Shown here: positions 7,286 to 16,785 of the stretch, one piece after another
Numbering within the stretch: position 1 is the stretch's first letter
How the letters are laid out: the number at the start of each line of letters is the position of its first letter
From: Prevotella sp. CAG:1320
GTDB lineage: Bacteria; Bacteroidota; Bacteroidia; Bacteroidales; Bacteroidaceae
DNA length: 20,472 bases
Direction: 5' to 3'
NCBI GenBank assembly: GCA_000435635.1
Contig: FR882104.1
Location: 1 to 20,472 of the forward strand
Program-made: the position numbers and the translations under genes
Notes under the pieces: generated by a model
The model's input: the letters and a program-made list of their open reading frames with translations, nothing else
Told to the model about the DNA's origin: nothing
Databases searched by the model: none

Positions 7286-9739
7286 TCATCGTGCCTGGAA
7301 GCGATAGACTCTTCCCGCTTTTGTCTCGATGTCATATTCATATACCTTGGGGATATTGGCCTCTATATCCGTCTTGCGCTCTGGCGACAGAACAGGCTCC
7401 ATTATGTCCGCGCTACGCAACAAGTCATTAGGGCAATCGCCCTTGGCTGGACGCAATCCTTTTCCCTTTAACGGAACATAAGAGCGGAGACGAAGCGTAC
7501 CTCCAATAGTGCTGCGCACCGTGGCGGAGGCTAATTTGGCACCACTCCACTTCATGTCTACCTCGAAACCGCCACGGGCACGCAGGCCATTCACCTCGCC
7601 TTCTGCCCACTGGGCAGGCAAAGCGGGCAACAAGTGCACTGCGCCATCGTGACTCTGAAGCAACATTTCCGCGATGCCTGCCGTAGCTCCAAAGTTTCCA
7701 TCTATCTGGAAAGGAGGATGGGCATCGAAAAGATTTGGATACATGCGCCCGTCGGGGTGCTCACGTTGTTCCTTGTCGCTAGGCAACAAACGCAACATGT
7801 TGCTGATGAGATTCAAGGCATGGTCGCCATCCAACATGCGAGCCCAGAAATTGATTTTCCACCCCATACTCCATCCTGTAGCCTCATCACCGCGTTGCGT
7901 CAAGGTGACCTTGGCGGCACGGAAAAGCTCTGGAGAGCGGAAAGGCGATATTTGGTTGCTGGGATAGAGTCCATAAAGATGCGAGATGTGACGATGCTGG
8001 TCACGAGGATCGTCTACGTCTTCCATCCACTCCTGCAACTGTCCGTACTTACCTACCCGCATGGGCGGCAACTTCTGAATCATCTGCCTAAGGGAGTCTT
8101 GGAACGTTTCCGTGTCACCCACAATCCGCGCGGCGCGCAACGTATTGGCCAAAGCGTCGAAGGCCAGTTGGTTGTCCATGGTGCACCCCGCTGTCACTGG
8201 GCCATGTTCCGGGGAAAGAGAAGGAGTGACTACCCACTGATGATACTTGGGATGCTCTACCAGGAAATCAAGCAAGAAGAGAGCTGTACCCTTCAAGGCA
8301 GGATAGTTGTCGCGCAAGAAAGCCTTGTCTCCTGTATAGAGATAGTGCTGCCACAGATGCTGCGCCAGCCACGCACCTCCTGATGGCCACATGCCAGCAG
8401 CGGCGAAATCCACACATCCCGCAATGCGCCAAAGGTCGGTGTTGTGGTGGGCTACCCATCCTTGGCAATCATACATTTCCCGAGCGGTCTTGGCGCCTGT
8501 CTGGGAGAGGTCACGTATCAAGCTGAAAAGCGGTTGATGGGTCTCTGACAAATTAGTGACCTCAGCGGGCCAGTAATTCATCTCCGCGTTGATGTTGATG
8601 GTATACTTGCTATCCCAGGGGGCATAAAGCGAGTTGTTCCAAATGCCCTGCAGATTGGCGGGCTGTCCTCCTGGTTGCGAGGAGGAGATAAGCAGATAGC
8701 GGCCATACTGGAAAAGCAAAATGGGCAACGTCGGGTCATCGCCGTCCTTGAAGTCACGAATACGCAAATGGGTTTCCTTTTGCGCCGCGGGGGTCTCCGC
8801 ACCCAAAGAGAGAGAGACACGGTCAAACTGTTTCCCGTATGCCGTCTCATGGGCTTTCGCCAATTGGGCGTAAGACTTCTCCATGGCCTTGGAGAGCAAT
8901 CGTGCGGCCTTCGCTTCCGCGTTGCCTGAGACATCATGGTAGTTTACGAAGTTGGTGGCCGCGGAGATGAACACCAGTGCCTCGGTGGCTCCCGATATCT
9001 GGAGCTTGTCTCCTTGACTTTCCACCTTGCCGTCAGTCTTCACGCCTACACGCGTCACAGCTTTGAGTTTCGCCTTTACGCCTTCCATCTCACGTCCCTG
9101 GATAGTGACGTTCATCAAAGCATCTGCGGTCTTCACTTCATGGGGCAAGGGAACATCATAAGACAACGTGAAATTGAGCTTTCCTTTTTGATTTACCTTC
9201 ACTTTCCACACAATGACGCTATCCGCCATCGAAGCAAAGGCCGTGCGCTCATAAACCAAGTCACCTTGATGGAAAGTGGTGGTGGCCATAGCCCGCTTGA
9301 TATCCAATTCCCGCTCGTATTGGGAAGGCTCACCTGAAGTCTGGAAGTCGGCAAAGAGACTTCCAAGGGTAAGGTAAGTCATGCCATGTTTTCCAGAGAA
9401 GAAGTTGGCGTCTATGAGCCTTTGGGAGTCTCCGTACTTACCTTCGAAAATGAGCTTTCTCACGATTGGCAGCACATAGCGGGCGTTAGGATTGTTGTTG
9501 TCATGGGGGCCACCCGCCCAAAAGGTTTCCTCGTTGAGTTGCAACTCCGCTCTTTTCGTTCCGCCATAGACCATGGCACCCAGGCGCGAATTTCCGATGG
9601 GTAAAGCGTCTGTCCATTGCCTTGCGGGCTCAGAATACCAAAGGCGTAAATTATTGGCCTTTTCTTTAGCGTGCAGCGGCAATGAGACGCAGAGCAGTAA
9701 GCCGCATCCCATTGCCGCGATGAGTTGATGAAATCTCAT
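7286..9739 (-). CDS. GH95 family alpha-L-fucosidase / alpha-L-galactosidase, exported
   Basis: An 817-residue exported glycoside hydrolase of family GH95, inverting enzymes that remove terminal alpha-L-fucose or alpha-L-galactose. A signal peptide (about 1-24) precedes the N-terminal beta domain with [22 protein letters not shown]. The catalytic (alpha/alpha)6 domain includes [12 protein letters not shown] (Asn382, Asn384), an acidic stretch [21 protein letters not shown] (the general acid is probably Glu570 or Glu573), and QIDGNFG (Asp680), matching the catalytic set of characterised members. A small C-terminal beta domain ends the protein. The residue two before the first Asn is Thr380; in GH95 a His here goes with fucosidases and Thr has been linked to L-galactosidase activity (from memory). 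It follows the CE1 esterase gene by 29 nt of AT-rich DNA, so the two form an operon. No SusC/SusD pair or regulator is adjacent. Confidence 0.92.
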   Translation of the reverse strand: MRFHQLIAAMGCGLLLCVSLPLHAKEKANNLRLWYSEPARQWTDALPIGNSRLGAMVYGGTKRAELQLNEETFWAGGPHDNNNPNARYVLPIVRKLIFEGKYGDSQRLIDANFFSGKHGMTYLTLGSLFADFQTSGEPSQYERELDIKRAMATTTFHQGDLVYERTAFASMADSVIVWKVKVNQKGKLNFTLSYDVPLPHEVKTADALMNVTIQGREMEGVKAKLKAVTRVGVKTDGKVESQGDKLQISGATEALVFISAATNFVNYHDVSGNAEAKAARLLSKAMEKSYAQLAKAHETAYGKQFDRVSLSLGAETPAAQKETHLRIRDFKDGDDPTLPILLFQYGRYLLISSSQPGGQPANLQGIWNNSLYAPWDSKYTININAEMNYWPAEVTNLSETHQPLFSLIRDLSQTGAKTAREMYDCQGWVAHHNTDLWRIAGCVDFAAAGMWPSGGAWLAQHLWQHYLYTGDKAFLRDNYPALKGTALFLLDFLVEHPKYHQWVVTPSLSPEHGPVTAGCTMDNQLAFDALANTLRAARIVGDTETFQDSLRQMIQKLPPMRVGKYGQLQEWMEDVDDPRDQHRHISHLYGLYPSNQISPFRSPELFRAAKVTLTQRGDEATGWSMGWKINFWARMLDGDHALNLISNMLRLLPSDKEQREHPDGRMYPNLFDAHPPFQIDGNFGATAGIAEMLLQSHDGAVHLLPALPAQWAEGEVNGLRARGGFEVDMKWSGAKLASATVRSTIGGTLRLRSYVPLKGKGLRPAKGDCPNDLLRSADIMEPVLSPERKTDIEANIPKVYEYDIETKAGRVYRFQAR

Positions 9740-9768
9740 ATATTATATATAATAATATATAATGCCCA

Positions 9769-10947
<1,179 letters not shown>

Positions 10948-10969
10948 TTATGTCAATCAAGGTTTCTCG

Positions 10970-11001
10970 CAAAGATAGTAACTTTCAACAAAACGGACAA
11001 G
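10970..11001 (-). promoter_or_regulatory. Promoter of the CE1-GH95 operon
   Basis: On the minus strand, TATCTTTG (10970-10977) matches the -7 consensus exactly. A CTTG (10998-11001) lies 20 nt upstream, the usual Bacteroidetes spacing. The predicted leader is about 35 to 40 nt. Confidence 0.65.
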
Positions 11002-11087
11002 CTCCACGCCAATTAAATGCGTCCACGAAAAAGAATTGAGACATGGAGTGAAGAACTTGATACGCTAAGCGAAAAGGGAACGGCCAA

Positions 11088-11570
11088 TCACTCGTGACGA
11101 GCGAAACGTTCCCAGGCCAATTGTTCGTATCGGGTGCCAGGCCTTCCATAGTTGGCGTAAGGATGAATACTGATACCGCCCCGGGGAGTAAAAAGCCCTG
11201 TCACTTCTATATATTTAGGATCCATGAGGCGGATGAGGTCTTTCATGATGATGTTGACACAGTCCTCGTGGAAGTCGCCGTGGTTGCGGAAGCTGAAGAG
11301 GTAGAGCTTCAGGCTCTTGCTCTCCACCATACGCTCGCCGGGGATATAGCTGATGCGTATCTCGGCGAAGTCGGGCTGCCCGGTGATGGGGCAGAGGGAG
11401 GTGAACTCAGGGCAGTTGAACCTGACCCAGTAGTCGTTCTCGGGATGTTTGTTCAGGAAAGTCTCCAACACTTCAGGGGCGTAGTCGGAGCGGTAGTCGG
11501 TCTTCTTGCCCAGTGCGCGCAGCCCTTCTTGTTCGCGTCCCTGGGGGGTGGTTTCTTTTTTCTCTGCCAT
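11088..11570 (-). CDS. queF: NADPH-dependent 7-cyano-7-deazaguanine reductase QueF
   Basis: Cytoplasmic enzyme that reduces preQ0 to preQ1 in the synthesis of the tRNA base queuosine. The 160-residue length fits the short, unimodular QueF type. The catalytic cysteine is in [13 protein letters not shown] (Cys60) with the general acid Asp67. The NADPH-binding QueF motif is ESKSLKLY (83-90), and the substrate-binding FHEDC (His101, Glu102) is intact. I start it at ATG 11570 (MAEKKETT) rather than at 11675, because the extra upstream residues are read from promoter DNA and are not conserved in the family. Other que genes are not in the window. It is transcribed divergently from the thioredoxin-like gene, with 121 bp between the start codons. 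Confidence 0.95.
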   Translation of the reverse strand: MAEKKETTPQGREQEGLRALGKKTDYRSDYAPEVLETFLNKHPENDYWVRFNCPEFTSLCPITGQPDFAEIRISYIPGERMVESKSLKLYLFSFRNHGDFHEDCVNIIMKDLIRLMDPKYIEVTGLFTPRGGISIHPYANYGRPGTRYEQLAWERFARHE

Positions 11571-11589
11571 GGTCTTGTCGCATTTAGGT

Positions 11590-11613
11590 CGCAAACTTAC
11601 GAATTTTTCCCGA
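11590..11613 (-). promoter_or_regulatory. queF promoter core
   Basis: On the minus strand, TAAGTTTG (11592-11599) matches the -7 consensus. It sits in a 24-base core, A-tract then TTCGTAAnTTnGCG, that matches the segment at 17589-17612 on the plus strand at 21 of 24 positions. The leader to ATG 11570 would be about 20 nt. No TTG is at -33. Confidence 0.5.
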
Positions 11614-11615
11614 CA

Positions 11616-11650
11616 TTTGGCGGATTTTCCGCCGAAAAGCGTTACTTTTG
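11616..11650 (+). promoter_or_regulatory. Promoter of the thioredoxin-like gene, with a palindrome
   Basis: TACTTTTG (11643-11650) fits the -7 consensus. TTTG at 11616-11619 could be the -33 element at 23 nt spacing, slightly long. A perfect inverted repeat, GGCGGA-TTT-TCCGCC (11619-11633), lies between them and could be an operator shared with the divergent queF promoter. Confidence 0.45.
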
Positions 11651-11691
11651 CGGTCGATAGATAGAAAACATTCACTTAAACCGAGAGAAAA

Positions 11692-12783
11692 ATGACCAAG
11701 AAACTGATTTCCATGGCCGCCCTCGCCCTCTGCGCCCTCTGCGCCTGGGCACAGGACAACGCGGCCTTCACCATCACCGGGGAGGCTCCCCAGGACGCAA
11801 AGATGGTCTACGCAATCTACAACAACACCCACAACCAGATGGACAGCGTCGCGGTGACTGGCGGCAAGTTCACGCTGAAGGGCGAGAAGCCCGCCAACAC
11901 CTTCGTGACCGTGACCACGGGCGACAATAACGCCATCACCGTGGTGGCCGACGGGCAACCCATCCACGTGAACCTCACCAATGGCACCATCATCGCCTCC
12001 TCTCTCAACCAGAAGTTCCTGGGCATACAGAACGAAATGCACCAGGCGCAGGAGTCCCTGATAAAGATGAGCCAGGAGTACTCCGCCCTCGCCCAAGACA
12101 CCACGGCGCAAGGCAAGGCTAGGAAGGCCGAGCTGATGGGCAAGTTCAACGAGGAGAGCGAGAAGCTGACCCAGAAGATGAAGGACATCGTCGCCGCCAA
12201 CCTGGACAACGTGATCCCCGCCTACTACCTGGGCACCGGCCTCTTCTATGAATATGGTTACGACGACCTGAAGAAGCTCTGCGCCGAGGGCACTCCCTAC
12301 TATGGCCACCCCATGATGGCCATGGCACACAGGCAGTTACAGGCCTTGGAGAAGCGCCACCCCGGGCTGAAGTACACCGACCTGAGCATGAACGACATGG
12401 ACGGCAAGCCCGTGAAGCTCTCCCAATGGGTAGGCAAGGGCAACTACGTGCTCGTTGACTTCTGGGCAAGCTGGTGCGGCCCCTGCCGCCAGGAGATGCC
12501 CCACGTGGTGGCCGCCTACGAGAAATACAAGGCCAAGGGCTTCCAGGTGGTGGGCGTGAGCTTCGACAGCCAGGCCGAGGCCTGGAAGAAGGGCGTGGCC
12601 GACCTGGGTCTCTCCTGGCCGCAGATCAGCGACCTGAAGGGCTGGAAGTGCGCTGCCGCCGAGGTGTATGGCGTGAACAGCATCCCGAGCAACATCTTGG
12701 TGGACGGACAGGGCACTATCGTGGCCTGCGACTTGCGCGGAGACGCATTGGCTGCCAAGCTGGCCGAGATATATGACGAGTGA
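11692..12783 (+). CDS. Periplasmic TlpA-like thiol-disulfide oxidoreductase with DUF4369-like N-terminal domain
   Basis: A 363-residue exported thioredoxin-fold protein that likely reduces or exchanges disulfides in the periplasm. A signal peptide (MTKKLISMAALALCALCAWAQ) is followed by a beta-rich DUF4369-like domain (about 25-105), a charged helical linker (about 110-170), and an AhpC/TlpA-like thioredoxin domain (about 228-363). That domain has the active site WCGPC (Cys262, Cys265) and cis-Pro332 in NSIPSN. This architecture is characteristic of Bacteroidetes, where such proteins are numerous and their partners mostly undefined. The gene is strongly biased to G/C-ending codons, suggesting high expression. 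It is monocistronic: it has its own promoter and a strong terminator 32 nt after the stop. A lipoprotein form is unlikely, since no lipobox is seen. Confidence 0.9.
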   Translation: MTKKLISMAALALCALCAWAQDNAAFTITGEAPQDAKMVYAIYNNTHNQMDSVAVTGGKFTLKGEKPANTFVTVTTGDNNAITVVADGQPIHVNLTNGTIIASSLNQKFLGIQNEMHQAQESLIKMSQEYSALAQDTTAQGKARKAELMGKFNEESEKLTQKMKDIVAANLDNVIPAYYLGTGLFYEYGYDDLKKLCAEGTPYYGHPMMAMAHRQLQALEKRHPGLKYTDLSMNDMDGKPVKLSQWVGKGNYVLVDFWASWCGPCRQEMPHVVAAYEKYKAKGFQVVGVSFDSQAEAWKKGVADLGLSWPQISDLKGWKCAAAEVYGVNSIPSNILVDGQGTIVACDLRGDALAAKLAEIYDE

Positions 12784-12814
12784 TAATTTTCACCAAATCC
12801 ATAAATTAAATGAG

Positions 12815-12852
12815 ATCGCCGCTTGGCTTATAGTTGCCAAGCGGCGATTTTT
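12815..12852. terminator. Strong terminator between converging transcripts
   Basis: A perfect 13-bp stem, ATCGCCGCTTGGC with GCCAAGCGGCGAT, and an 8-nt loop are followed by TTTTT on the plus strand. It ends the thioredoxin-like gene. On the minus strand it lies 50 nt beyond the stop of the 12897 gene and is followed by a T-rich stretch, so it could end that operon as well. Confidence 0.9.
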
Positions 12853-12896
12853 GTTTACCCAAATACCGATTTGGGGTTAAGAGAGAAAATGAAACA

Positions 12897-13511
12897 TCAT
12901 TGCGGGGTCACGTCCCATTGTACGGGAACGTTCTTGAAGGTGATCGTGCCAGCATTTTGCGCGTCGATGTAGACACCCAGCTTGATCATCTGCATGGTGG
13001 TGGCCGTCTTCTTTACATCCTGGAACTGTGCGTCCTTCTCGTCAAGGGTCACCTTCACGGCAATGCCCTCAGTCAAGTTACGGCGGTATTGTCCGTTGGT
13101 GCCAGTGTTGTAGAGATTGCCATCCTGGTCAACGGCCACAGAGGCCACGTTTCTCACCGAACCTCCGAAACCCGCACTGGTTTTGTTGGCTATCATCTTG
13201 GCCTTGAACACCAGGTACACCGTGCCATAGTTGAGAGAGGTAGACTTGCCATAAGCACCTACCAGCTCCACATCGAGCACGCCTGCCAAAGGATTCTCCA
13301 TGGTACCTCCCGAGGGGATGGCCACAGAAAGCACGTTGGCCACCTTGTCTTGCGTGGAATCCGTACCGGTTTGGCTTTGCGTAGTGGTGGTATTGGTAAC
13401 AGCGTCCACCGTCTCTTTCACTTTCTTGAGGATGTTACCTAATTGGGCATTTGCCGGCATCACTCCGAAGAAAAGCATCATGACCAGCAGGGTAAATACA
13501 GATTTTCTCAT
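12897..13511 (-). CDS. Small exported protein of unknown function
   Basis: Not recognised. The 204-residue product has a clear signal peptide (MRKSVFTLLVMMLFFGVMPANAQ, cleavage after ANA or AQ). A Thr/Ser/Gln-rich linker (TNTTTTQSQTGTDSTQDK, about 39-56) and a beta-rich remainder follow. No transmembrane segment follows the signal peptide, there is no lipobox, and the mature part has no cysteine, so a soluble periplasmic or secreted protein is expected. It is the last gene of a minus-strand cluster and begins 38 nt after the stop of the LamG-like membrane protein gene, so co-transcription is likely. The strand-forming sequence with regular Gly/Asn turns suggests a beta-sandwich. Function is unknown. 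Confidence 0.75.
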   Translation of the reverse strand: MRKSVFTLLVMMLFFGVMPANAQLGNILKKVKETVDAVTNTTTTQSQTGTDSTQDKVANVLSVAIPSGGTMENPLAGVLDVELVGAYGKSTSLNYGTVYLVFKAKMIANKTSAGFGGSVRNVASVAVDQDGNLYNTGTNGQYRRNLTEGIAVKVTLDEKDAQFQDVKKTATTMQMIKLGVYIDAQNAGTITFKNVPVQWDVTPQ

Positions 13512-13549
13512 TGTCTTGTTATGTTAAAGGGGTTAAACGATAGGCGCAC

Positions 13550-15130
13550 CTACCTGCGGATGAGGTAATTGCGCGTGAATTTGTAAATAGCGGCGAACTG
13601 CAGAATGAGCATCACGATGCTCCAGGCGATGTAGAGCAACACGAGCAGGGCCACGATGACGATAGCGAAGTAGATAAGTCCCGTGGGATTCATCTCCGAG
13701 GTATTGCCCACATGCACGCCATTACGAAAGACGCGGTAGTGGGTGATCGAATGATCGAGTGCCCACTCCAGTTGCTTGCCCAGGAAGCCCAGCAACCCGA
13801 CAGCAGCACCGCCCACAGCCACGGCTCCTGCCACGGTAGCTCCCGTCATGTTGGCCACCTTGTCTTTCATCGTGTCCAGTTCCTCCACGGGTTTACCCCG
13901 CAAGGCCACGGCTCTGAAAGCCATGGCGGCGACGATATAGGCCGCTAGCCCTGCCCAGTAGCCGAGATACTGCCAGCTGAGCACCATGTGCCAGAAGTCT
14001 CCCTTAATGATGGGCATGGCGATGATGGCGATAAAGGCCACCAGGACAAAGGGGAACCACCCGTTGAAAGTAAGTCCCGAAGCTCGGTTGTGGAGCAGAA
14101 TAAGCATGTTGATGTCTTCGGCCACATCCTCGTCAGCGCAACCCGTGGCGATAGCCTTCTTGAGAGCCTCGCGTGATTGACGCAGTTCCTTCGCGCTCTT
14201 GGGGTAAGAGCATCCGTATCCCTCCTGGTCCGCAAGGGGTTCCCACTGCCAGGGAGCATTGGCCTCGTCCAGGTAGCGCAAAGCCTCCTGCCGGGCCTGC
14301 TCTTGGGTGAGCTCGCCCCGACCGGCCTTGGCCAAGTCGTCCAGGGACATGGGCTTGAGTTTCTCCTTCCTCGCACGGACGATGAGCATAATCACAGCCA
14401 CGATGATAATCAGGTCTATGACACCCAAGAAGGAGAAAGAGGTCTTGTCCTTGTCCATCTCGCTGGGAGCATGCTTCTCGGGGGCAGCACCCATGGCGGC
14501 GGTTATCTCCTGGTCGGTGAGCACACGGCTGTAGACGGTAACTCTGACTGGCTTTATCCACTTGCTCTCATAAATACGCACCTGGTTGGGTGCCGGATTG
14601 GCCAATTCGGCCAAGGGAGCAGAGTAGTAAGCGTAGTCATGGCCAGCGGCCACGAGATGTTGCTCACGGGTCTGCATATCCACGGTCTGCACCATGGTGA
14701 ACTCCTGGCCATCCTCCATGCCAGCCTCCACCGAATGCCATCGCCGGTTGTCACTCTCGGGCGAAGAGTAGCCCGCCACGTCCACCTCTCCACGATAGTC
14801 CACGGAGAAGAAGCCTTGCTCGTAGGCGTTGCCATTGTAGAGCCTCACCAGCTCCACCGCAGTGAGAGAGTCCACCTTCTCCACCCTGTAGGTGATGACG
14901 ATGGAGTATTTCGCCTCACGCCCCGCCAACGAGTCGCAGCCCGCCCGCCATGTCTTGGAATCAGCGTCAAACTTCACCTTGCCGTGGGTCACGCTCTCTG
15001 TAGGCGACTTACCGAAGGTCACGTCAAGCACCCTACCTTCTTCGAGCAGCCCAGGCGCGGCGGTGAGGGATGAGGCCAGTACCACAGCCAGCCCCAGCAA
15101 TGCCATTCTTGCCTTGCTAAGATAAGTCAT
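13550..15130 (-). CDS. Multi-pass membrane protein with LamG-like periplasmic domain
   Basis: No close family recognised. The 526-residue product has a signal peptide (about 1-25), then a beta-rich domain (about 32-212) resembling the laminin-G/concanavalin fold, ending in the SRVLTDQEITAAMG phrase common at the end of such domains. A membrane helix lies at about 234-252. A cytoplasmic helical, charged segment (about 253-356) contains AGRGELTQEQARQEALRYLDEA. Two further membrane helices lie at about 358-375 and 383-410. A Gly/Ala-rich hydrophobic segment (429-450) and a last hydrophobic region (484-515) follow. This would place a binding domain outside and a helical module inside, as in an envelope sensor or scaffold; that is inference. 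It sits between the DUF4878-like lipoprotein gene (21 nt upstream) and the small exported protein. Confidence 0.8.
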   Translation of the reverse strand: MTYLSKARMALLGLAVVLASSLTAAPGLLEEGRVLDVTFGKSPTESVTHGKVKFDADSKTWRAGCDSLAGREAKYSIVITYRVEKVDSLTAVELVRLYNGNAYEQGFFSVDYRGEVDVAGYSSPESDNRRWHSVEAGMEDGQEFTMVQTVDMQTREQHLVAAGHDYAYYSAPLAELANPAPNQVRIYESKWIKPVRVTVYSRVLTDQEITAAMGAAPEKHAPSEMDKDKTSFSFLGVIDLIIIVAVIMLIVRARKEKLKPMSLDDLAKAGRGELTQEQARQEALRYLDEANAPWQWEPLADQEGYGCSYPKSAKELRQSREALKKAIATGCADEDVAEDINMLILLHNRASGLTFNGWFPFVLVAFIAIIAMPIIKGDFWHMVLSWQYLGYWAGLAAYIVAAMAFRAVALRGKPVEELDTMKDKVANMTGATVAGAVAVGGAAVGLLGFLGKQLEWALDHSITHYRVFRNGVHVGNTSEMNPTGLIYFAIVIVALLVLLYIAWSIVMLILQFAAIYKFTRNYLIRR

Positions 15131-15151
15131 ATGTCAATTATCACTGCTTTG

Positions 15152-15571
15152 TTATTTGCCCATGTCTATCTTCCAGTCGCCCGCGTCATCTTTCTTCAGC
15201 TTGACAGTCTCCTCCTTGGTGGAAGCGTCACCATACTCTATTTTCACTTTCACCACGGCTGTCTCTGGCTTATTCTCCTCGGCGGGGGTTACCTCCTCAG
15301 AGAGAATCTCGTAACCCTTGATGCCCTGCTTCTTGGCCAGGGTCTGGTCTGCCTTGGAGGCAATCATGCTGGCCACGGCATTACGCTGTACCTCGGGATC
15401 CTCTCCCTCTTTCACGTCAATATAAAGCAAGTCCACATAACCTTCGTAGTCCTTGTCCTGCAGGCACTTCATAGACTTCTCCACCACACTAGAGGGGGTG
15501 TTGCCACCACCACATGCCACCAACATGGCTAAAGCCATCACTAACACTGTCACGCTAAGAATCTTTTTCAT
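15152..15571 (-). CDS. DUF4878-like lipoprotein
   Basis: A 139-residue lipoprotein with signal sequence MKKILSVTVLVMALAMLVAC (lipobox LVAC, Cys20), then the DUF4878-like pattern: SSVVEKSMKCLQDKDYEGYVDLLY near the N-terminus and a C-terminal beta strand ending in DDAGDWKIDMGK. This NTF2/lumazine-binding-like fold is common in Bacteroidetes lipoproteins whose roles are mostly unknown. I start it at ATG 15571. The AGGAG at 15580-15584 lies eight nt before that codon but only two before the alternative ATG at 15577. It comes 67 nt after the YiiX-like gene and 21 nt before the LamG-like protein gene, so it is probably in the same operon. Confidence 0.85.
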   Translation of the reverse strand: MKKILSVTVLVMALAMLVACGGGNTPSSVVEKSMKCLQDKDYEGYVDLLYIDVKEGEDPEVQRNAVASMIASKADQTLAKKQGIKGYEILSEEVTPAEENKPETAVVKVKIEYGDASTKEETVKLKKDDAGDWKIDMGK

Positions 15572-15579
15572 AGTCATTT

Positions 15580-15584
15580 CTCCT
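15580..15584 (-). promoter_or_regulatory. Ribosome binding site that decides the DUF4878-like start
   Basis: A good AGGAG on the minus strand, rare in this window. Its spacing is eight nt to ATG 15571 and two nt to ATG 15577, favouring 15571. Confidence 0.6.
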
Positions 15585-15638
15585 TTTAATTAAATGATGA
15601 ATGAGTTTGTACTATATATATTATTAATGTATCAAATA

Positions 15639-16259
15639 TCAAAACGCGATTACCCGCTTGAGCCTCGAAGCGGAAAGGAAATCAGAGGGCAGCACTACGT
15701 GCCGCAGCCAAAGACCAGGCATGCTGATATCATGAGTCCCCTTGCCCACCAACGACAGACCCGCCTTGCGATAGGCATGCTCCACCAACTCACAGCAATA
15801 CATGCGCGTGGTGTCGGCATCGTCGTAGTCGTGGTCAAAAAGCGTGCCTCGCCTGTAAACATTGACCGCCTCCCGAGCGGCACGTGCCGCGGCCAAGCTG
15901 TCCACGCAACGCAACACGCAACCTTTGCCCGCCCTGTCTGAGCGGAAGTAAGCGTCCAGCGGCTCCATCTTCACCCTGTCTTCATCGCCTGGGAAGTCGG
16001 GCTCGCCTGGCACGGCATGCACCACCATCCACTCACCATCCTCCCACGCCACGATACCTATATGAGAATAGGCACCGCCACGATCGGCGAATGTCACGGC
16101 ATGGCTGGCAAACCCCAGCCCACGCCGCATCACCACGTCACCCGTGCGCAGTCTCGCCTCACGCGGGAATATGGAATGCGTGCGCTCCTCGCTCGCCCCA
16201 CACGAAGCGAGGCAAGCCTGCAAGAGATAAAACAAGACTATCGTCAAGCGTGTTGTCAT
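15639..16259 (-). CDS. YiiX/YebB-like permuted papain-fold cysteine hydrolase, lipoprotein
   Basis: A 206-residue lipoprotein of the YiiX/YebB (DUF830, permuted NlpC/P60-like) superfamily. The signal peptide ends in LASC (Cys20). The family order is permuted: the histidine comes first, in AYSHIGIV (His66), after RTGDVVMRRG, and the cysteine comes late, in MYCCELVEHAY (Cys155 probable, Cys156 possible). Both catalytic positions are intact, so activity is expected. Known relatives act on amide or thioester bonds, including lipids and peptidoglycan-derived compounds; the substrate here is unknown. It is the first gene of the minus-strand envelope cluster and has a promoter-like element just upstream. 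It could also work independently, since 67 nt separate it from the next gene. Confidence 0.85.
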   Translation of the reverse strand: MTTRLTIVLFYLLQACLASCGASEERTHSIFPREARLRTGDVVMRRGLGFASHAVTFADRGGAYSHIGIVAWEDGEWMVVHAVPGEPDFPGDEDRVKMEPLDAYFRSDRAGKGCVLRCVDSLAAARAAREAVNVYRRGTLFDHDYDDADTTRMYCCELVEHAYRKAGLSLVGKGTHDISMPGLWLRHVVLPSDFLSASRLKRVIAF

Positions 16260-16285
16260 GGGCGCATAGAAATCTGGTTGCTAGG

Positions 16286-16293
16286 CAAAGTTA
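16286..16293 (-). promoter_or_regulatory. -7 element of the YiiX-like gene
   Basis: TAACTTTG on the minus strand matches the TAnnTTTG consensus exactly. It lies about 27 nt before ATG 16259. No TTG is seen at -33. Confidence 0.5.
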
Positions 16294-16539
16294 ACGATTT
16301 TGTCGCGGAGTGAAAGCATACGGCGCAAAATGTTAGCGTCAATTCATAAAACTAGATGGTCATTTGAACAATCCACTCCATTTAGCCTATATTTACGTAC
16401 CCTTCTACACACTAGGGAAAGGGAAACCTACAGGTATGGCAAGCGAGATGGAGTGGCAATAGTGACGAATATCGTGCTTGCTTATAGCGGCTATCGAAAG
16501 AAACCATAACGGTGATACTCCCAAAACAAAAATCATGAC
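16294..16539. other. Gene-free interval between divergent transcripts
   Basis: No convincing gene lies between the YiiX-like gene and the 16573 gene (313 nt in all). The only sign of structure is a perfect 9-base inverted repeat, CCACTCCAT at 16373-16381 and ATGGAGTGG at 16448-16456, 66 nt apart. Between them, ACCCTT and AAAGGG could pair. A 69-codon ORF at 16300-16509 has no start signal and no recognisable features. Confidence 0.5.
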
Positions 16540-16547
16540 TACCTTCG
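16540..16547 (+). promoter_or_regulatory. Putative -7 element for the ThrE-type operon
   Basis: TACCTTCG(CG) is the TAnCTTCGCG form also seen at 1309 and 17603. It lies 25 nt before ATG 16573. Confidence 0.4.
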
Positions 16548-16572
16548 CGGCGTGAACTAAATTCTAAAAAAC

Positions 16573-16785
16573 ATGATGACATTTAACGGGACTATAACGC
16601 TATGGACAGCCATCGTATCGCTGCTGCTGATAGCATTCTTGATCAAGGGAGTGGCAAAAATGCTTGAAACCAAGAAACGCCATGGCCGCGGGCCGAAACT
16701 GGTAGAGGTAGGAAAGGAGAAAGAAATCTTCTTTGTTCCTGGCGACGAATATCTGGAGGGTGATGACGAAAGGAGAACGCGATAG
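16573..16785 (+). CDS. Small single-pass membrane protein
   Basis: Not recognised. The 70-residue protein has one membrane helix (about residues 8-27, ITLWTAIVSLLLIAFLIKG). A positively charged segment (TKKRHGRGPK) and a mixed-charge tail rich in Asp and Glu, ending ERRTR, follow. The positive-inside rule puts the tail in the cytoplasm. Its stop codon TAG directly abuts the ATG of the ThrE N-half gene, so the two are probably translated together. An AGGAG (16771-16775) inside its 3' end serves the next gene. It may be an accessory subunit of the exporter; this is inferred from position only. The start could be ATG 16576 instead. Confidence 0.65.
   Translation: MMTFNGTITLWTAIVSLLLIAFLIKGVAKMLETKKRHGRGPKLVEVGKEKEIFFVPGDEYLEGDDERRTR

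Noticed and set aside
7144..7431. 95-codon plus-strand ORF
   Set aside because: It runs through the terminator hairpin and into the 3' end of the GH95 gene, and shows no domain or signal.
11571..11600. preQ1 riboswitch in the queF leader
   Set aside because: The predicted leader is only about 20 nt, too short, and no pseudoknot-like sequence is seen.
11571..11675. N-terminal extension of QueF to 195 residues
   Set aside because: The extra residues read through the promoter DNA between the divergent genes, and the family length fits a start at 11570.
12834..13442. 202-codon plus-strand ORF opposite the small exported protein
   Set aside because: The minus frame has a proper signal peptide and start; the plus frame begins inside the terminator.
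16300..16509. 69-codon plus-strand ORF between divergent genes
   Set aside because: No start signal, no domain, and it overlaps the promoter region of the YiiX-like gene.
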